A stretch of 64,000 bases of DNA from Billgrantia sulfidoxydans (lineage in GTDB: Bacteria > Pseudomonadota > Gammaproteobacteria > Pseudomonadales > Halomonadaceae), in the NCBI RefSeq assembly GCF_017868775.1, contig NZ_CP053381.1, forward strand, positions 1,736,001 through 1,800,000, given 5' to 3'. Made by a program: the position numbers and the translations under genes. This document shows, one piece after another, positions 1 to 9,194 of the stretch; positions within the stretch are counted from its first letter, which is position 1, and every line of letters starts with the position of its first letter. Under the pieces are notes generated by a model, which saw only the letters and a program-made list of their open reading frames with translations, did not search any database and was not told the origin of the DNA.

Positions 1-1
1 A

Positions 2-862
2 TTGGAGCGCTACCCGGTCAACCTGCGCTACCCACAGGATTACCGGGACTCCCCCGAGCGGCTGGCCGAGCTGCCGATCGTCACCGCCAATGGGCAGCGT
101 ATCGCGCTAGCAGACGTGGCGGACATCTACGTGGAGGACGGTCCACCGGCGATCAAGAGCGAAAACGCACGCCCTAACGGTTGGACCTTCGTGGATATCG
201 AGGGTGTGGATGTCGGCACCTACGTGCAGCGCGCCATGGATGTCGTGGCGGAGGAGCTCGAGCTACCCACCGGATATTCGGTGACGTGGTCCGGGCAATA
301 TGAATACATGCTGCGTGCCAAGGAGAAGCTGAGCTATGTGGTGCCTTTCACGTTGGCCATCATCGTGATCCTGCTCTACATGAGCTTCAAGCGCTTCAGT
401 GAGGTAGCCATCATCATGGGCACGCTACCACTGGCCATGGTAGGGGCCATCTGGCTGATGTATCTGCTGGGCTATAACTTCTCCGTGGCCGTGGGAGTGG
501 GATTTATCGCTTTGGCCGGGGTGGCAGTCGAGATCGGAGTGATCATGCTCGTTTATCTCAACCAGGCCTATCAGCAGATGACCGAGCGCTGTCAACACAA
601 GGGAGTAGAACCCCGTCGTGAGACACTTCGCCACGCCGTGCTGCACGGTGCTGCCCTGAGGGTGAGACCGGTAATGATGACGTCGGTCTCGACGATTGCC
701 GGTCTTCTGCCGCTGATGTACAGCTCCGGCACGGGGTCCGAAATAGTCAGCCGCATTGCGGCCCCGATGGTGGGCGGTATGTTGAGCGCGGTGATACTGA
801 CGCTTCTGGTATTGCCTTGTGTCTACTATCTGTGGAAATGCCGCCATGTGAACCATTCATAA
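2..862 (+). CDS. CusA/CzcA-family heavy-metal RND efflux pump, C-terminal part
   Basis: This is the last 286 residues of an inner-membrane RND pump that drives proton-coupled export of metal ions through a CusCBA/CzcCBA-type tripartite complex. The visible part has the end of the second periplasmic porter domain (about 1-105, with a typical 'ADVADI' stretch) and then the last membrane block with strongly hydrophobic helices, including 'FTLAIIVILLYMSF', and the usual conserved tail 'RPVMMTSVSTIAGLLPLM'. A full protein is about 1,040 residues, so most of the gene lies left of the window. Its place beside copper genes favours a Cu/Ag pump, but Zn/Co/Cd cannot be excluded because the metal-site methionines are outside the window. 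Confidence 0.9.
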   Translation: MERYPVNLRYPQDYRDSPERLAELPIVTANGQRIALADVADIYVEDGPPAIKSENARPNGWTFVDIEGVDVGTYVQRAMDVVAEELELPTGYSVTWSGQYEYMLRAKEKLSYVVPFTLAIIVILLYMSFKRFSEVAIIMGTLPLAMVGAIWLMYLLGYNFSVAVGVGFIALAGVAVEIGVIMLVYLNQAYQQMTERCQHKGVEPRRETLRHAVLHGAALRVRPVMMTSVSTIAGLLPLMYSSGTGSEIVSRIAAPMVGGMLSAVILTLLVLPCVYYLWKCRHVNHS

Positions 863-876
863 CGTCAGGATCGACT

Positions 877-932
877 AGGCTGGGTGGCACATTCTAGATA
901 CTCGAATGCCGTATCTCGAGAGCACCCAGCCT
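877..932. repeat. Inverted repeat with 10-bp arms downstream of the RND pump
   Basis: A perfect inverted repeat (AGGCTGGGTG / CACCCAGCCT) with a second, inner 6-bp stem (AGATAC / GTATCT) starts 15 bases after the pump's stop codon. It can fold into a long hairpin. There is no U-run after it, so it may be a processing or stabilising 3' structure rather than a classical terminator. Confidence 0.5.
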
Positions 933-1142
933 AAAACGAATCGTCAGTGGTACTTGATGTGAGGCACTCCAGCGATGCCCCCCTGGTGTTGGGTTGAATT
1001 TTCACTTCGTGAGTCAAGATTCAGCTTGTATTCAGGCCATGAGGCTATGCTGGTAGATAAGAGAGCACGCTTGGCTATTCGCTAACCCGCTGGCGTAGCG
1101 TCGAACGGTTCATAGAAGCTTGAAGGTCGCGAGGAAATTGCC

Positions 1143-1952
1143 ATGATTGCGTACCCACAGATCGATCCAGTGGCATTCTCCCTCGGACCGGTACAGCTAC
1201 ATTGGTATGGCCTAATGTACGTGGTGGGGCTGACGGCCGCATGGTGGCTGGGGCGGCGGCGAGCGCACCGCCTCGGCCTGACCCACGATGATATCGGTGA
1301 CCTGATCTTCTATGGCGCTCTGGGCGTCATCATCGGCGGCCGCCTGGGCTTCGTGTTGTTCTATGGGCTCGATCAGCTCCTGACCAACCCCTTGTGGCTG
1401 TTCATGGTCTGGGAAGGGGGCATGAGTTTCCATGGGGGCCTGGCCGGCGTACTGATCGCCGCGTGGCTGTTCGCTCGCCGTCACCGCCTGGCCTACCTTC
1501 AGCTGACCGATTTCATCGCCCCGCTGGTGCCGATCGGTCTGGGGGCAGGGCGTCTGGGCAACTTCATCAATCACGAGTTGCCGGGGAGGGCCAGCGAAGT
1601 GCCCTGGGCGATGATCTTCCCTCCCATGCTGGGCTTGGGGCCTGAACCCCGACATCCATCAGCACTCTACGAGTTTGTCCTGGAGGGTGTGGTGCTGTTT
1701 GTCGTGTTGTGGTGGGTGTCACGGAAACCGCAAACTCAAGGGCTTATCTCGGGTCTATTCCTGCTTCTGTATGGCACCTTCCGTTTCATCGTGGAGTTTG
1801 TGCGCTTACCCGATCCTCAATTGGGCTTCATCGCCTTTGATTGGCTCACTATGGGACAGTTGTTGACGGTACCAATGTTGGCAGCAGGTGCGTTCCTGGT
1901 CACCACTGCATGTCGTAGTCAGCGAACCATGGTTGCTACATCGGACCGATAA
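1143..1952 (+). CDS. lgt: Prolipoprotein diacylglyceryl transferase
   Basis: Lgt moves a diacylglyceryl group from phosphatidylglycerol onto the lipobox cysteine of prolipoproteins in the inner membrane. The 269-residue length fits the family. It starts '[23 protein letters not shown]', has several membrane helices, and carries the family signature around residues 125-150, '[20 protein letters not shown]', as well as the 'HPSALYE' motif. It sits alone between a metal pump and small metal-linked genes. An extra lgt copy is a recurrent passenger of copper-resistance islands, where it probably supports maturation of lipoproteins such as outer-membrane efflux components (inference). It may not be the housekeeping copy, which usually lies next to thyA. 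Confidence 0.93.
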   Translation: MIAYPQIDPVAFSLGPVQLHWYGLMYVVGLTAAWWLGRRRAHRLGLTHDDIGDLIFYGALGVIIGGRLGFVLFYGLDQLLTNPLWLFMVWEGGMSFHGGLAGVLIAAWLFARRHRLAYLQLTDFIAPLVPIGLGAGRLGNFINHELPGRASEVPWAMIFPPMLGLGPEPRHPSALYEFVLEGVVLFVVLWWVSRKPQTQGLISGLFLLLYGTFRFIVEFVRLPDPQLGFIAFDWLTMGQLLTVPMLAAGAFLVTTACRSQRTMVATSDR

Positions 1953-2027
1953 GCAAGACAAGTGATATGAGGTATGTCGATAATATTGGAAGAACGTTAA
2001 CGATATTACAGTACGAGGAGAATTCTC

Positions 2028-2366
2028 ATGGCACACAGAGAGCATCGGTTGGGAGTTTCTGAAACGACCTTGGTGAACCGACACTTAAAGCTTGATTCCA
2101 GCGATCTGGATGCGGTGAAAGCGGCTGTTGCAGATATTGATGAGCTATACGGGCTAGACAGTGTTTCGTTCGATGAGAAGAAACGAAAGCTTCACCTGGC
2201 CTATGATGCCTCACGTCTCTGCCTCGACTGCGTCGAAGATATTCTCGACAAATATGCGGTCGAAATCAGTCGTGGTTGGTGGAACCGCTTCAAGGAGGAG
2301 CATTATCGCTTTGTCGATCAGAATGTGAAGGACAACGCCAAGAAGGAGCCTTGGAGCTGCCATTGA
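2028..2366 (+). CDS. Small HMA-like heavy-metal-associated protein
   Basis: This 112-residue soluble protein follows a strong AGGAGA ribosome binding site. Its first 85 residues have the pattern of a ferredoxin-fold HMA domain (strand 'LVNRHLKL', helix 'DAVKAAVADIDEL', strand 'VSFDEKKRKLHLAYD', helix with 'CLDCVEDIL'), but the usual N-terminal GMxCxxC metal loop is missing. Cysteines occur instead in 'LCLDC' and near the C-terminus ('PWSCH'). It could buffer or sense metal. The family is not firmly recognised; the assignment rests on fold pattern and neighbours. Confidence 0.6.
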   Translation: MAHREHRLGVSETTLVNRHLKLDSSDLDAVKAAVADIDELYGLDSVSFDEKKRKLHLAYDASRLCLDCVEDILDKYAVEISRGWWNRFKEEHYRFVDQNVKDNAKKEPWSCH

Positions 2367-2412
2367 ATGGTAGTCATAACCGCGCATGGGCTAGCCTTGA
2401 GGTGAACACTGC

Positions 2413-2886
2413 ATGAAGCTACGCTTACTCCGCTCGGCGCCGGAACTTCATGTAGCGCTCTTTGCCTTTCTGCTGAATCTTCCCTGGGAGTTTCTTCAGG
2501 TTCCGTTGTATGCGGGCATGCCTGTGATGCCACATTGGGAAGCTGTGCAGGCTTGTACCCAGGCAGCCCTTGGCGATGTATTGATCACGTTGATGGCGTA
2601 TTGGTCGGTGGCCGTATGGCATCGACGTCGTGACTGGCTTCGGGGCTATGGGGCCAAGGAGTGCCTGGGCTTCGTGCTGGTGGGCGTCGGTATCACGGTG
2701 GCGATGGAGTGGCACGCTACGTTATTCAGTCAACGGTGGGAGTATGCACCGCTAATGCCCCGTGTGCCGTGGTTGGGCACCGGCCTCTCGCCGTTACTCC
2801 AATGGTTGATCTTGCCACCGCTGATACTGTGGATGGCGCGTCGTCATCGGCTAGGTTCGGAGGTTGTATCCAAAGAAAATATTTGA
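2413..2886 (+). CDS. Small integral membrane protein of unknown function
   Basis: The 157-residue product begins after a GAGGTGA ribosome binding site. About four membrane helices can be seen (roughly residues 10-32, 50-68, 82-102 and 120-140), with a short Arg-rich cytoplasmic loop (HRRRDWLRGYG). The first helix contains 'LNLPWEFLQVPLY', and a second Trp-Glu pair occurs in 'AMEWHATLFSQRWEY'. I do not recognise a transporter signature. It lies 47 bases after the HMA-like gene and may be co-transcribed with it. Confidence 0.65.
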   Translation: MKLRLLRSAPELHVALFAFLLNLPWEFLQVPLYAGMPVMPHWEAVQACTQAALGDVLITLMAYWSVAVWHRRRDWLRGYGAKECLGFVLVGVGITVAMEWHATLFSQRWEYAPLMPRVPWLGTGLSPLLQWLILPPLILWMARRHRLGSEVVSKENI

Positions 2887-3015
2887 CTATTGGGTTGCAC
2901 ATAGGTTCTACACTTTGATTCTGTCGTGTTGAATTACGCGCTACTATTCGTCATTGGGCGAGTCTCAGAATGTCAAGAGGGCTTTCCTTTCGGTAGGGTC
3001 TGGTTTCATTCACCC

Positions 3016-4365
3016 ATGAGAGAGATGATGCAGTCAATGGATAGAACGCCACAGTACAAGCAGAATAGCCTCTCGCTGGTCGGTGCGATTGCCTTAGGGA
3101 CCGGGGTCATGATTGGCGCTGGTATTTTTGCTTTGACGGGACAGATGGCCGAGATGACGGGAGTGCTTTTCCCGTTAGCCTTCTTGTCAGCGGCACTAAT
3201 CGTCTCTTTCAGTGCTTATTCCTACGTGAAAATGTCCAATGCCTATCCGTCAGCTGGTGGTATTGGCATGTACCTCAGCAAGGCTTATGGACCAACTCTG
3301 ACCACCGCTTTCCATGCGCTTTTAATGTATTTCTCCATGGTGATAGCACAAAGCTTTTTGGCGAGAACCTTTGGGTCCTACACGCTAGAGCTTTTCGATT
3401 TTGGGGATAGGTCACTGCTTGTCCCCTTATTGGGTGTTGCGCTGCTGATATCTGCGTTTTTACTAAACCTCTCCGCCAACAAGCTGATTCAGGGTGTTGC
3501 GTCAGTACTCGGGTTCATAAAAATTGGTGGGATCATCTTGTTCGGGGTCGTCGGTGTCATCATCGCCGACTCGGTCGGCATGGAAACCTCGGCGTCGACG
3601 CCCGAGGGATCTCTGTCAGGCTTTCTAGGAGCAACCGCGTTGGGGATCCTGGCCTTCAAGGGGTTCACGACGATCACCAATAGTGGTTCAGAGATAAAAG
3701 ATCCCCATCGCAACGTCGGCAGGGCGATCATGATCTCGATCGCCCTGTGTGTGGTGATCTATGCGCTGGTGGGCTTCGCTGTCGCCAGTAATCTGTCGCT
3801 GAGCGAGATAATCGAAACGAAAGATTATTCGTTGGCGGCTGCTGCCCGTCCTGCGCTGGGGGAGGCCGCCGTCTGGTTCACCGTCATTCTCGCCATGCTG
3901 GCCACCGCGGGTGGTATCATTGCCAGTATATTTGCGGTCTCACGCATGTTGGCAATGCTGACGGAAATGAAGCTGGTGCCACATCGCCACTTTCATATGC
4001 CAGGCAGTATCCAGAAGCATACCTTGGTCTATACGGTCGTGCTTGGCTTGATCTTAACGGCATTCTTTGACCTCAGTCGTATCGCTGCGCTTGGAATCAT
4101 TTTCTATTTGATTATGGATATAGGTATTCATTGGGGGGTATTGCGTCATCTGCGTAAGGAAGTTGGTGCAAGCGCAGCGGTGCTAGTGATTGCTATACTC
4201 TTGGATGTAGCCGTGTTGGTAGGCTTCCTTTGGGTCAAGGCTACGACAGATTATTTAGTGTTAATTGTTGCTCTCGTTGTGATGGTGGCAATCTTGATTG
4301 TCGAGCGACTCTTTATCTCTCGCAAAGGAGTCTCAAGTTTAGACGACAGAACTCATTCACATTGA
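3016..4365 (+). CDS. APC-family amino acid/polyamine permease
   Basis: This is an inner-membrane secondary transporter of the APC superfamily, about 450 residues with about 12 hydrophobic segments. The family hallmark 'GTGVMIGAGIFALTGQMAEMTG' lies in the first helix and 'KGFTTITNSGSEIKDPHRNVGRAI' in the helix 6-7 region. An upstream GTG at 2926 is in frame, but the segment before 3016 does not look like permease sequence, so an ATG in the cluster 3016-3037 is more likely. The substrate cannot be told from sequence. Its place in the metal/stress island suggests osmolyte or amino acid uptake (inference). Confidence 0.85.
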   Translation: MREMMQSMDRTPQYKQNSLSLVGAIALGTGVMIGAGIFALTGQMAEMTGVLFPLAFLSAALIVSFSAYSYVKMSNAYPSAGGIGMYLSKAYGPTLTTAFHALLMYFSMVIAQSFLARTFGSYTLELFDFGDRSLLVPLLGVALLISAFLLNLSANKLIQGVASVLGFIKIGGIILFGVVGVIIADSVGMETSASTPEGSLSGFLGATALGILAFKGFTTITNSGSEIKDPHRNVGRAIMISIALCVVIYALVGFAVASNLSLSEIIETKDYSLAAAARPALGEAAVWFTVILAMLATAGGIIASIFAVSRMLAMLTEMKLVPHRHFHMPGSIQKHTLVYTVVLGLILTAFFDLSRIAALGIIFYLIMDIGIHWGVLRHLRKEVGASAAVLVIAILLDVAVLVGFLWVKATTDYLVLIVALVVMVAILIVERLFISRKGVSSLDDRTHSH

Positions 4366-4383
4366 TGTTGAAGGGTAGGGATC

Positions 4384-4842
4384 ATGGAGATACGGACCTT
4401 TGGTGACCTGATTGACTGGACGCGGCAGCTTCATGAGCATTTGGCATGTTGTCTCTCTCACTGTGCCGATCATAATGAAGAAGAGCGTGCCAAGATGCTT
4501 CTTAATTATCTGGCAGCTCATGAGCATGAGATGGAGTATGTTGTTGGTGAGTTAAAAAATCGAGCGGATCCCAAAGCATTGAATACCTATGTGTATGATT
4601 ATCTGGAGCACAAGCCGATCCGGACGCATCGGACCTGTGATGCCCCCTATGCCGCGCTGGGTTTTAATGAGATCTGCCGGGAGATTTTTGATTTCCATGA
4701 TCAAGTGACGGATCTTTATCGTACCTTGGTGGGCAAGGCGGAGATTCCTGAAGCAAGGGAGTTGCTTGAATCCCTTCTTGAACTGGAACAGCACGAAGCG
4801 ATGCGCCTTGTTCGGCAGACTGGGAGGATGGACGATCTGTAA
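4384..4842 (+). CDS. His-rich helical protein, paralogue of the 17951-18409 gene
   Basis: This 152-residue, all-helical protein is clearly paralogous to the product of 17951-18409: both share 'DLIDWTRQLH', 'ADPKALNT.VYDYL', 'HDQV' and 'HEAMRL'. Four histidines (about 17, 46, 105, 137), most beside acidic residues, are conserved between the copies. That resembles a four-helix bundle of the hemerythrin/ferritin type and might bind iron or another metal (inference). It lies 18 bases after the permease gene. No catalytic annotation is justified. Confidence 0.7.
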   Translation: MEIRTFGDLIDWTRQLHEHLACCLSHCADHNEEERAKMLLNYLAAHEHEMEYVVGELKNRADPKALNTYVYDYLEHKPIRTHRTCDAPYAALGFNEICREIFDFHDQVTDLYRTLVGKAEIPEARELLESLLELEQHEAMRLVRQTGRMDDL

Positions 4843-4932
4843 GAAAATGATGTCTGGATCTGTTATAGCTGCCTGATCGCTACCCTCGGCATAACATCTG
4901 TCCTGACTGTTCCTAAAGTAACGTACCAGAAC

Positions 4933-4982
4933 GGCATCGGCATTGCGTGTCTGGCACCGATGCCGATTGTCCTGTTTTTTTT
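4933..4982 (+). terminator. Intrinsic terminator between convergent genes
   Basis: An 8-bp perfect stem (GGCATCGG / CCGATGCC, 4933-4964) is followed after ten bases by a run of eight T. It ends the + strand group and faces the converging minus-strand DUF2933 gene. Confidence 0.7.
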
Positions 4983-4989
4983 ATATCTG

Positions 4990-5250
4990 CTATTCATCTC
5001 GGTCGCGCTGATCATGCCCGACATGACGGTGCATCAGAAAGTGCATGCCGAGACAGAGGGCCAGGGGCAGCAGCAGCCAGGCGACGCTGCTCAGTGATTG
5101 CCCGCGCCACATGACCAGCAGCACGGCGCCTCCCATCAGCACCACGCAGGCGGTCATCATCCATTTATGGAGTGCCCCGGCAGGGGAAGGCGGCTCTTTC
5201 TGTGATTCGGCCTCTCCCGAGGGGGTCTTGGTGGACTCTGGTCGTTTCAT
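4990..5250 (-). CDS. DUF2933 small membrane protein (copy 1)
   Basis: The 86-residue protein has two hydrophobic segments (about 28-45 and 52-70) and the DUF2933 ending 'LALCLGMHFLMHRHVGHD', with His residues just after the second helix. The start overlaps the end of the upstream copper ATPase gene by four bases (ATGA), so the two are translationally coupled. DUF2933 proteins are common companions of copper P-type ATPases, and a second ATPase/DUF2933 pair lies at 22731-25405. The role is unknown; an accessory or metal-handling membrane subunit is plausible. Confidence 0.75.
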   Translation of the reverse strand: MKRPESTKTPSGEAESQKEPPSPAGALHKWMMTACVVLMGGAVLLVMWRGQSLSSVAWLLLPLALCLGMHFLMHRHVGHDQRDRDE

Positions 5251-7793
5251 GCGCGGTCGCCTTTGGCTTGGGCCGATGGGGTGGCAGTGGAAGGCTCTCC
5301 GCGGGGCTGCTCACGGGCGTAACGCCGCTTGAGCAGCAGCGAGTTGCCGATCACCGAGAGGGAGCTGGTGGTCATGGCGATGACGCCGATCATCGGGTGC
5401 AACAGGCCTATGGAGGCGATGGGGATGGCGGCCACGTTATAGGCGCTGGCCCAGATCAGGTTCTGGACGATCTTGGCGAAGGTGGCTCGCGAGAGGTGCA
5501 TGGCGTCCACCACGGCGGTGAGCTCGCCGCGTACCAGGGTCACGTCCGCCGCCTCGATGGCCACGTCGGCCCCGGCACCGATGGCGATGCCCACGTTGGC
5601 CTGCTTCAGTGCCGCGGCGTCGTTGATGCCGTCGCCGACCATGGCCACGTGGTTGCCGTGTTGTTCCTGCAGCGCGCGGATGGCATCAACCTTGCCTTCC
5701 GGCAGCACACCGGCCTGGACCTCGTCGATGCCCACCTCTTCAGCTACGGCGCGGGCGGCGCGTTCGTTGTCGCCGGTGATCATCACCACGTGCAGACCGA
5801 GATCATGCATGCCGCGGATGGCCTCCACCGACTCCTGCTTGAGGGTGTCGGCCACGGCCACTAGGCCGAGTGCCTGGCCGTCGGCAGCGACGATTACCAC
5901 GGTGCGGCCCTTGCCCTCGAGCTCGCCCATGGCGTCATCCAGGGCCTCGAGGCCGGTCACGCCTTCCTCTTCCAGCAACCGGCGATTGCCGATCAGCACC
6001 ACTTCGTCGCCAACCTTGCCCGAGACACCGCGCGCACCGGTGGAACGGAACTCGCTGACCTCGCCGGGTTTCACATCACGCTCCCGGGCACCGTCGACGA
6101 TGGCTCGGGCGATAGGGTGCTCCGAGGCGTTCTCCACGCTCGCCGCCAGGGTCAGCAGGCGGTTTTCGTCGACGCCTTCGGCGGCGATGGCCTCGGTGAG
6201 TTTTGGTTCGCCGCGGGTGATGGTGCCGGTCTTGTCGAGCACCATCACCTTGACGTCCTTGAAGGTCTGGATCGCTTCGCCGGAACGGATCAGGATGCCA
6301 CGCTCAGCACCGATGCCGGAGCCGACCATCAGCGCCGTGGGGGTGGCCAGGCCCAGGGCGCAGGGACAGGCGATGACCAGCACGGCGATGGCGGCGAGAA
6401 TCGCCAGCACCGGCGTGGCGGCCTCGGGGTTCACCCAGGGCAGGAAGGTCGCACCCCAGTCGAGTATCGGTCGCAGGGCATCCGGGAACAGTGCCCAGGC
6501 CACCAGGCTGGCCAGGGCGATGGCCAGCACCGCCGGTACGAAGCGGCCGGTCATGCGATCGGCGAATTCCTGGATCGGTACCCGCGAGCCCTGAGCCTGG
6601 TCGATCAGCCGCACCACTTGGGAGAGGAAGGTATCGCCGCCGACGCGGGTCGCCTTGACCCGCAAGCGTCCCTCCTTGTTGATGGTGGCGCCGATCACGC
6701 TGTCGCCGGGGCTCTTGTAGACCGGGATCGATTCGCCGGTGGCGATGGACTCGTCGAGGTGGCTCTCGCCCTCGACCACCTCGCCGTCGGTGGGGACCTT
6801 GTCGCCGGGGCGCACGACCATGATGTCGCCCGGGGCCAGCTCCTTCACCGCCACCTCGACTTCCTCGCCATCGCGCTCGACGCGTGCTGTCTTGGCACCC
6901 AGGGTCATCAGGCGGCGGATGGCCTGGGAGGCGCGTCCCTTGGCGAGTGCCTCCAGGTAACGGCCCAGCAGGTGGAAGGTCATGATGGTGGCGGCCATCT
7001 CGATGAATGAGGTCATGGGGTAGACGAAGCCGACTAGGCCGATCAAGTAGGGCGGCAGGCTGCCCATGGAGATCAGCACGTCCATGTTGAAGGTGCCGTT
7101 CTTCAGCGAGCGCCAGGTCGACTTGTGGGTGGCGATACCGCCATAGAGAAACACCACCGGGAAGGCCAGCACGGCGATGATGGCCAGGTAGCCGGGAATC
7201 GGCTGCCAGAACATGTGCGGCATCATCAGCAGCATGATCAGGGTGGTGGGTACCGCAGCGATGATCAGCCGCTTGCGGGCCTGGGAAAGATAGGCCTCCT
7301 CGATCTCGGCGTCGCCGTCGCCCGCCTCCTGCTCCTCGGTCTGCACGGCGGCCACGTCATAGCCGGCCCCCTCGACGGCGCGCTTCAGCGCCTCACCATC
7401 GGGGCCACCGGCCTCGATGGTCACACTGACGCGGTGGCTGGCGATATTGGTCTGGATCTCGCCCACGCCATCGAGGCGTTCGAGCGTCTTGCGCACGATG
7501 CCGGCGCAGTGGTCCGAGCCCATGCCGGGCACCGTCAGGCGAATCTGCTGCTGGCCACCACCGCTGACGGCGGCCACGTCATAGCCGGCACCCTCGACGG
7601 CTCCCTTCAGGGTGTTGCCGTCGGGTCCGCCTTCCTCGACCGTCACGCTGACATGATGGTTGGCGATATTGGTCTGGATCTCGCTCACGCCATCGAGGCG
7701 CTCGAGGGTCTTGCGCACGATGCCGGCGCAGTGGTCGCTGCCCATGCCGGGTACCGTCAGGGTGATCGTTCTGGACCTGGTGTCACTCATCAC
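5247..7793 (-). CDS. copA: Copper-exporting P1B-type ATPase with two altered HMA domains
   Basis: This is an 848-residue ATP-driven Cu(+) exporter of the inner membrane. In order: two N-terminal HMA domains (about 10-78 and 84-150), membrane helices, the TGES actuator motif, the CPC motif in '[13 protein letters not shown]', the phosphorylation motif DKTGT, the 'SEHPIARAI' HP motif, GDGIND, and the last helices with 'YN' and 'MTTSS', the P1B-1 copper signature. Oddly, both HMA loops read GMGSDHC (16-22 and 90-96) instead of GMxCxxC, so each keeps one of the two metal-binding cysteines. The two HMA segments are almost identical, which points to a recent internal duplication. The gene is coupled to the DUF2933 gene downstream. 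Confidence 0.93.
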   Translation of the reverse strand: MMSDTRSRTITLTVPGMGSDHCAGIVRKTLERLDGVSEIQTNIANHHVSVTVEEGGPDGNTLKGAVEGAGYDVAAVSGGGQQQIRLTVPGMGSDHCAGIVRKTLERLDGVGEIQTNIASHRVSVTIEAGGPDGEALKRAVEGAGYDVAAVQTEEQEAGDGDAEIEEAYLSQARKRLIIAAVPTTLIMLLMMPHMFWQPIPGYLAIIAVLAFPVVFLYGGIATHKSTWRSLKNGTFNMDVLISMGSLPPYLIGLVGFVYPMTSFIEMAATIMTFHLLGRYLEALAKGRASQAIRRLMTLGAKTARVERDGEEVEVAVKELAPGDIMVVRPGDKVPTDGEVVEGESHLDESIATGESIPVYKSPGDSVIGATINKEGRLRVKATRVGGDTFLSQVVRLIDQAQGSRVPIQEFADRMTGRFVPAVLAIALASLVAWALFPDALRPILDWGATFLPWVNPEAATPVLAILAAIAVLVIACPCALGLATPTALMVGSGIGAERGILIRSGEAIQTFKDVKVMVLDKTGTITRGEPKLTEAIAAEGVDENRLLTLAASVENASEHPIARAIVDGARERDVKPGEVSEFRSTGARGVSGKVGDEVVLIGNRRLLEEEGVTGLEALDDAMGELEGKGRTVVIVAADGQALGLVAVADTLKQESVEAIRGMHDLGLHVVMITGDNERAARAVAEEVGIDEVQAGVLPEGKVDAIRALQEQHGNHVAMVGDGINDAAALKQANVGIAIGAGADVAIEAADVTLVRGELTAVVDAMHLSRATFAKIVQNLIWASAYNVAAIPIASIGLLHPMIGVIAMTTSSLSVIGNSLLLKRRYAREQPRGEPSTATPSAQAKGDRA

Positions 7794-7870
7794 GTGCCTC
7801 CTGCAGCTGTCGCCGAGTGGACGGCCAGGGTTGGCCGTCCTTGATGTTGCGTATTCAGTGACTCCGCCGA

Positions 7871-8512
7871 TCAGTGATGGGCATCGTGGTCCTCGGGATC
7901 CACGTCGGCGGGCGCCGCCTGGCGGAGCTGCTCGCGCTGCTCATCGGTCATGAGGTCGTGCATGGCGTTACGCATGCGCACCATCTCGGCCATCATCTCG
8001 CCGTGCAACTCGGCCATGCGGCCGTGGAGTTCTTGCACCTGCTCAGGGTCCGGACGTTCGCCGTGCATCTCGGCCATCAGGTCGTCGCGCAGGTTCATCA
8101 GGCGCCCCTTGCGCTCGAACTGGGCCGGGCGGTGCTCCTGCATCAGTTCGCGCATCTGGCTGCGCTGATCGGAGTCGAGCATCGACATCATGCCCATGCC
8201 CTCGCCCATCATCGGGCAGGGCATCATGCCGCCGCCCATCATGCCTCCCATCATGCCGGGGCCCATGCCGCCCTGGCCGCCGCCGCCCATCATGCCCCCC
8301 ATCATGCCGGGGCCCATGCCGCCCTGGCCGCCGCCCATCATTCCGCCCATCATGTCAGGGCCCATGCCGCCTTGGCCGCCGCTGCCGCCCGTCATGCCGC
8401 TACCCTGATTGGGCTGATTGGTCGGCATGCTCTGGGCGAGAGCGATGCCGCTACCACTGGCACCGAGTGCCAGGGCGAGTCCGAGAGCGAGAGTATGCTT
8501 GCGAATTTCCAT
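7871..8512 (-). CDS. Exported Met/Gly-rich Spy/CpxP-like protein
   Basis: This periplasmic protein of about 213 residues has a signal peptide (MEIRKHTLALGLALALGASG, cleavage near 'ALAQS'). A repeat region of about 70 residues follows, with three to four copies of a GGMGPxMMGGMMGG unit ending in 'CPMMGEGMGMMS'. The C-terminal helical part has LTxxQ-like elements ('LDSDQRSQMRELMQEH', 'LMTDEQREQLRQ') typical of the Spy/CpxP family. Methionine clusters suit Cu(+) binding. The start at 8512 is chosen because AGGAG precedes it and the signal peptide begins there. It lies upstream of the copper ATPase in the same direction. Confidence 0.8.
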   Translation of the reverse strand: MEIRKHTLALGLALALGASGSGIALAQSMPTNQPNQGSGMTGGSGGQGGMGPDMMGGMMGGGQGGMGPGMMGGMMGGGGQGGMGPGMMGGMMGGGMMPCPMMGEGMGMMSMLDSDQRSQMRELMQEHRPAQFERKGRLMNLRDDLMAEMHGERPDPEQVQELHGRMAELHGEMMAEMVRMRNAMHDLMTDEQREQLRQAAPADVDPEDHDAHH

Positions 8513-8647
8513 GATCCTTCTCCTAGCGAGCTGTTGGGCCCATTCAGGCCCTTTGCTGACATTATTTCGGCTACGTGCTGCACAGAGGTCAATCACACGG
8601 GACCCGACATGTAACAGCGACTGGGTGTGAGGAGAATTACCCAGGGC

Positions 8648-9046
8648 TCAGGATCTGAACCGTTGTGTCAGCAGATAGACGGGAACCGGAGAAGGGTCGG
8701 GCAGAGCTTGCGGGACACCGCTGCTGGCGAGTATCCGAGGCGCCGGGTCCATACCGCCCAAGGAGGGAGGAACGGTAGCGAATTTGATGTCCTGCTGCGT
8801 CACGTGCGGCAGGGCACCGACGAGAGAACCCGTACCATGGCCATGGTGGCAGCTGGGGGCCTCCTGGGGGGCCTCGAGGTGTTGCCCGGCCAGGGGGCTG
8901 CCCTGGAGGAAGGCAGTCTCGTGGTGGGCGTGGGACTGAATCGCAACCAGGAATAGACCCAGCAGCATCAGTGCGACTATACCGATACGCAGCCACGACA
9001 AGGCGTGGGCAAGACTGAGGCGGCGTGTCGGTGGGCTCTTGGCCAT
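8648..9046 (-). CDS. Small exported protein, paralogue of the 27015-27458 gene
   Basis: The product is about 132 residues with one N-terminal membrane segment or signal (after MAKSPPTRR, 'IGIVALMLLGLFLVAIQSHA'). A His-rich patch follows (SCHHGHGTGSLVGALPHVTQQD), then a Pro-rich tail that ends 'PVPVYLLTQRFR'. The same layout, including 'CHHGHGT' and the 'PVYLLTQR' ending, occurs in the protein at 27015-27458, so this is a real small family. I do not recognise a named domain. The CHHGHG patch could bind copper (inference). An in-frame GTG at 9082 is an alternative start. Confidence 0.6.
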   Translation of the reverse strand: MAKSPPTRRLSLAHALSWLRIGIVALMLLGLFLVAIQSHAHHETAFLQGSPLAGQHLEAPQEAPSCHHGHGTGSLVGALPHVTQQDIKFATVPPSLGGMDPAPRILASSGVPQALPDPSPVPVYLLTQRFRS

Positions 9047-9194
9047 GGTGGCAGACAACTTGTCGAGAAACGGCTCCCTCACCTTAGACCAGTGATACTA
9101 CCTGTCCATTGATATGCATCAAGATCGAAGAAAGCAGGAGGCGTGTGTGCAGACTCAGGTTGCCAAATCCTGTTTCCGCCATGAAATACTGTCA

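Noticed and set aside
8190..8410. Regular DNA repeats that look like a CRISPR or minisatellite
   Set aside because: They are in-frame Met/Gly repeats of the Spy-like exported protein; there are no unique spacers.
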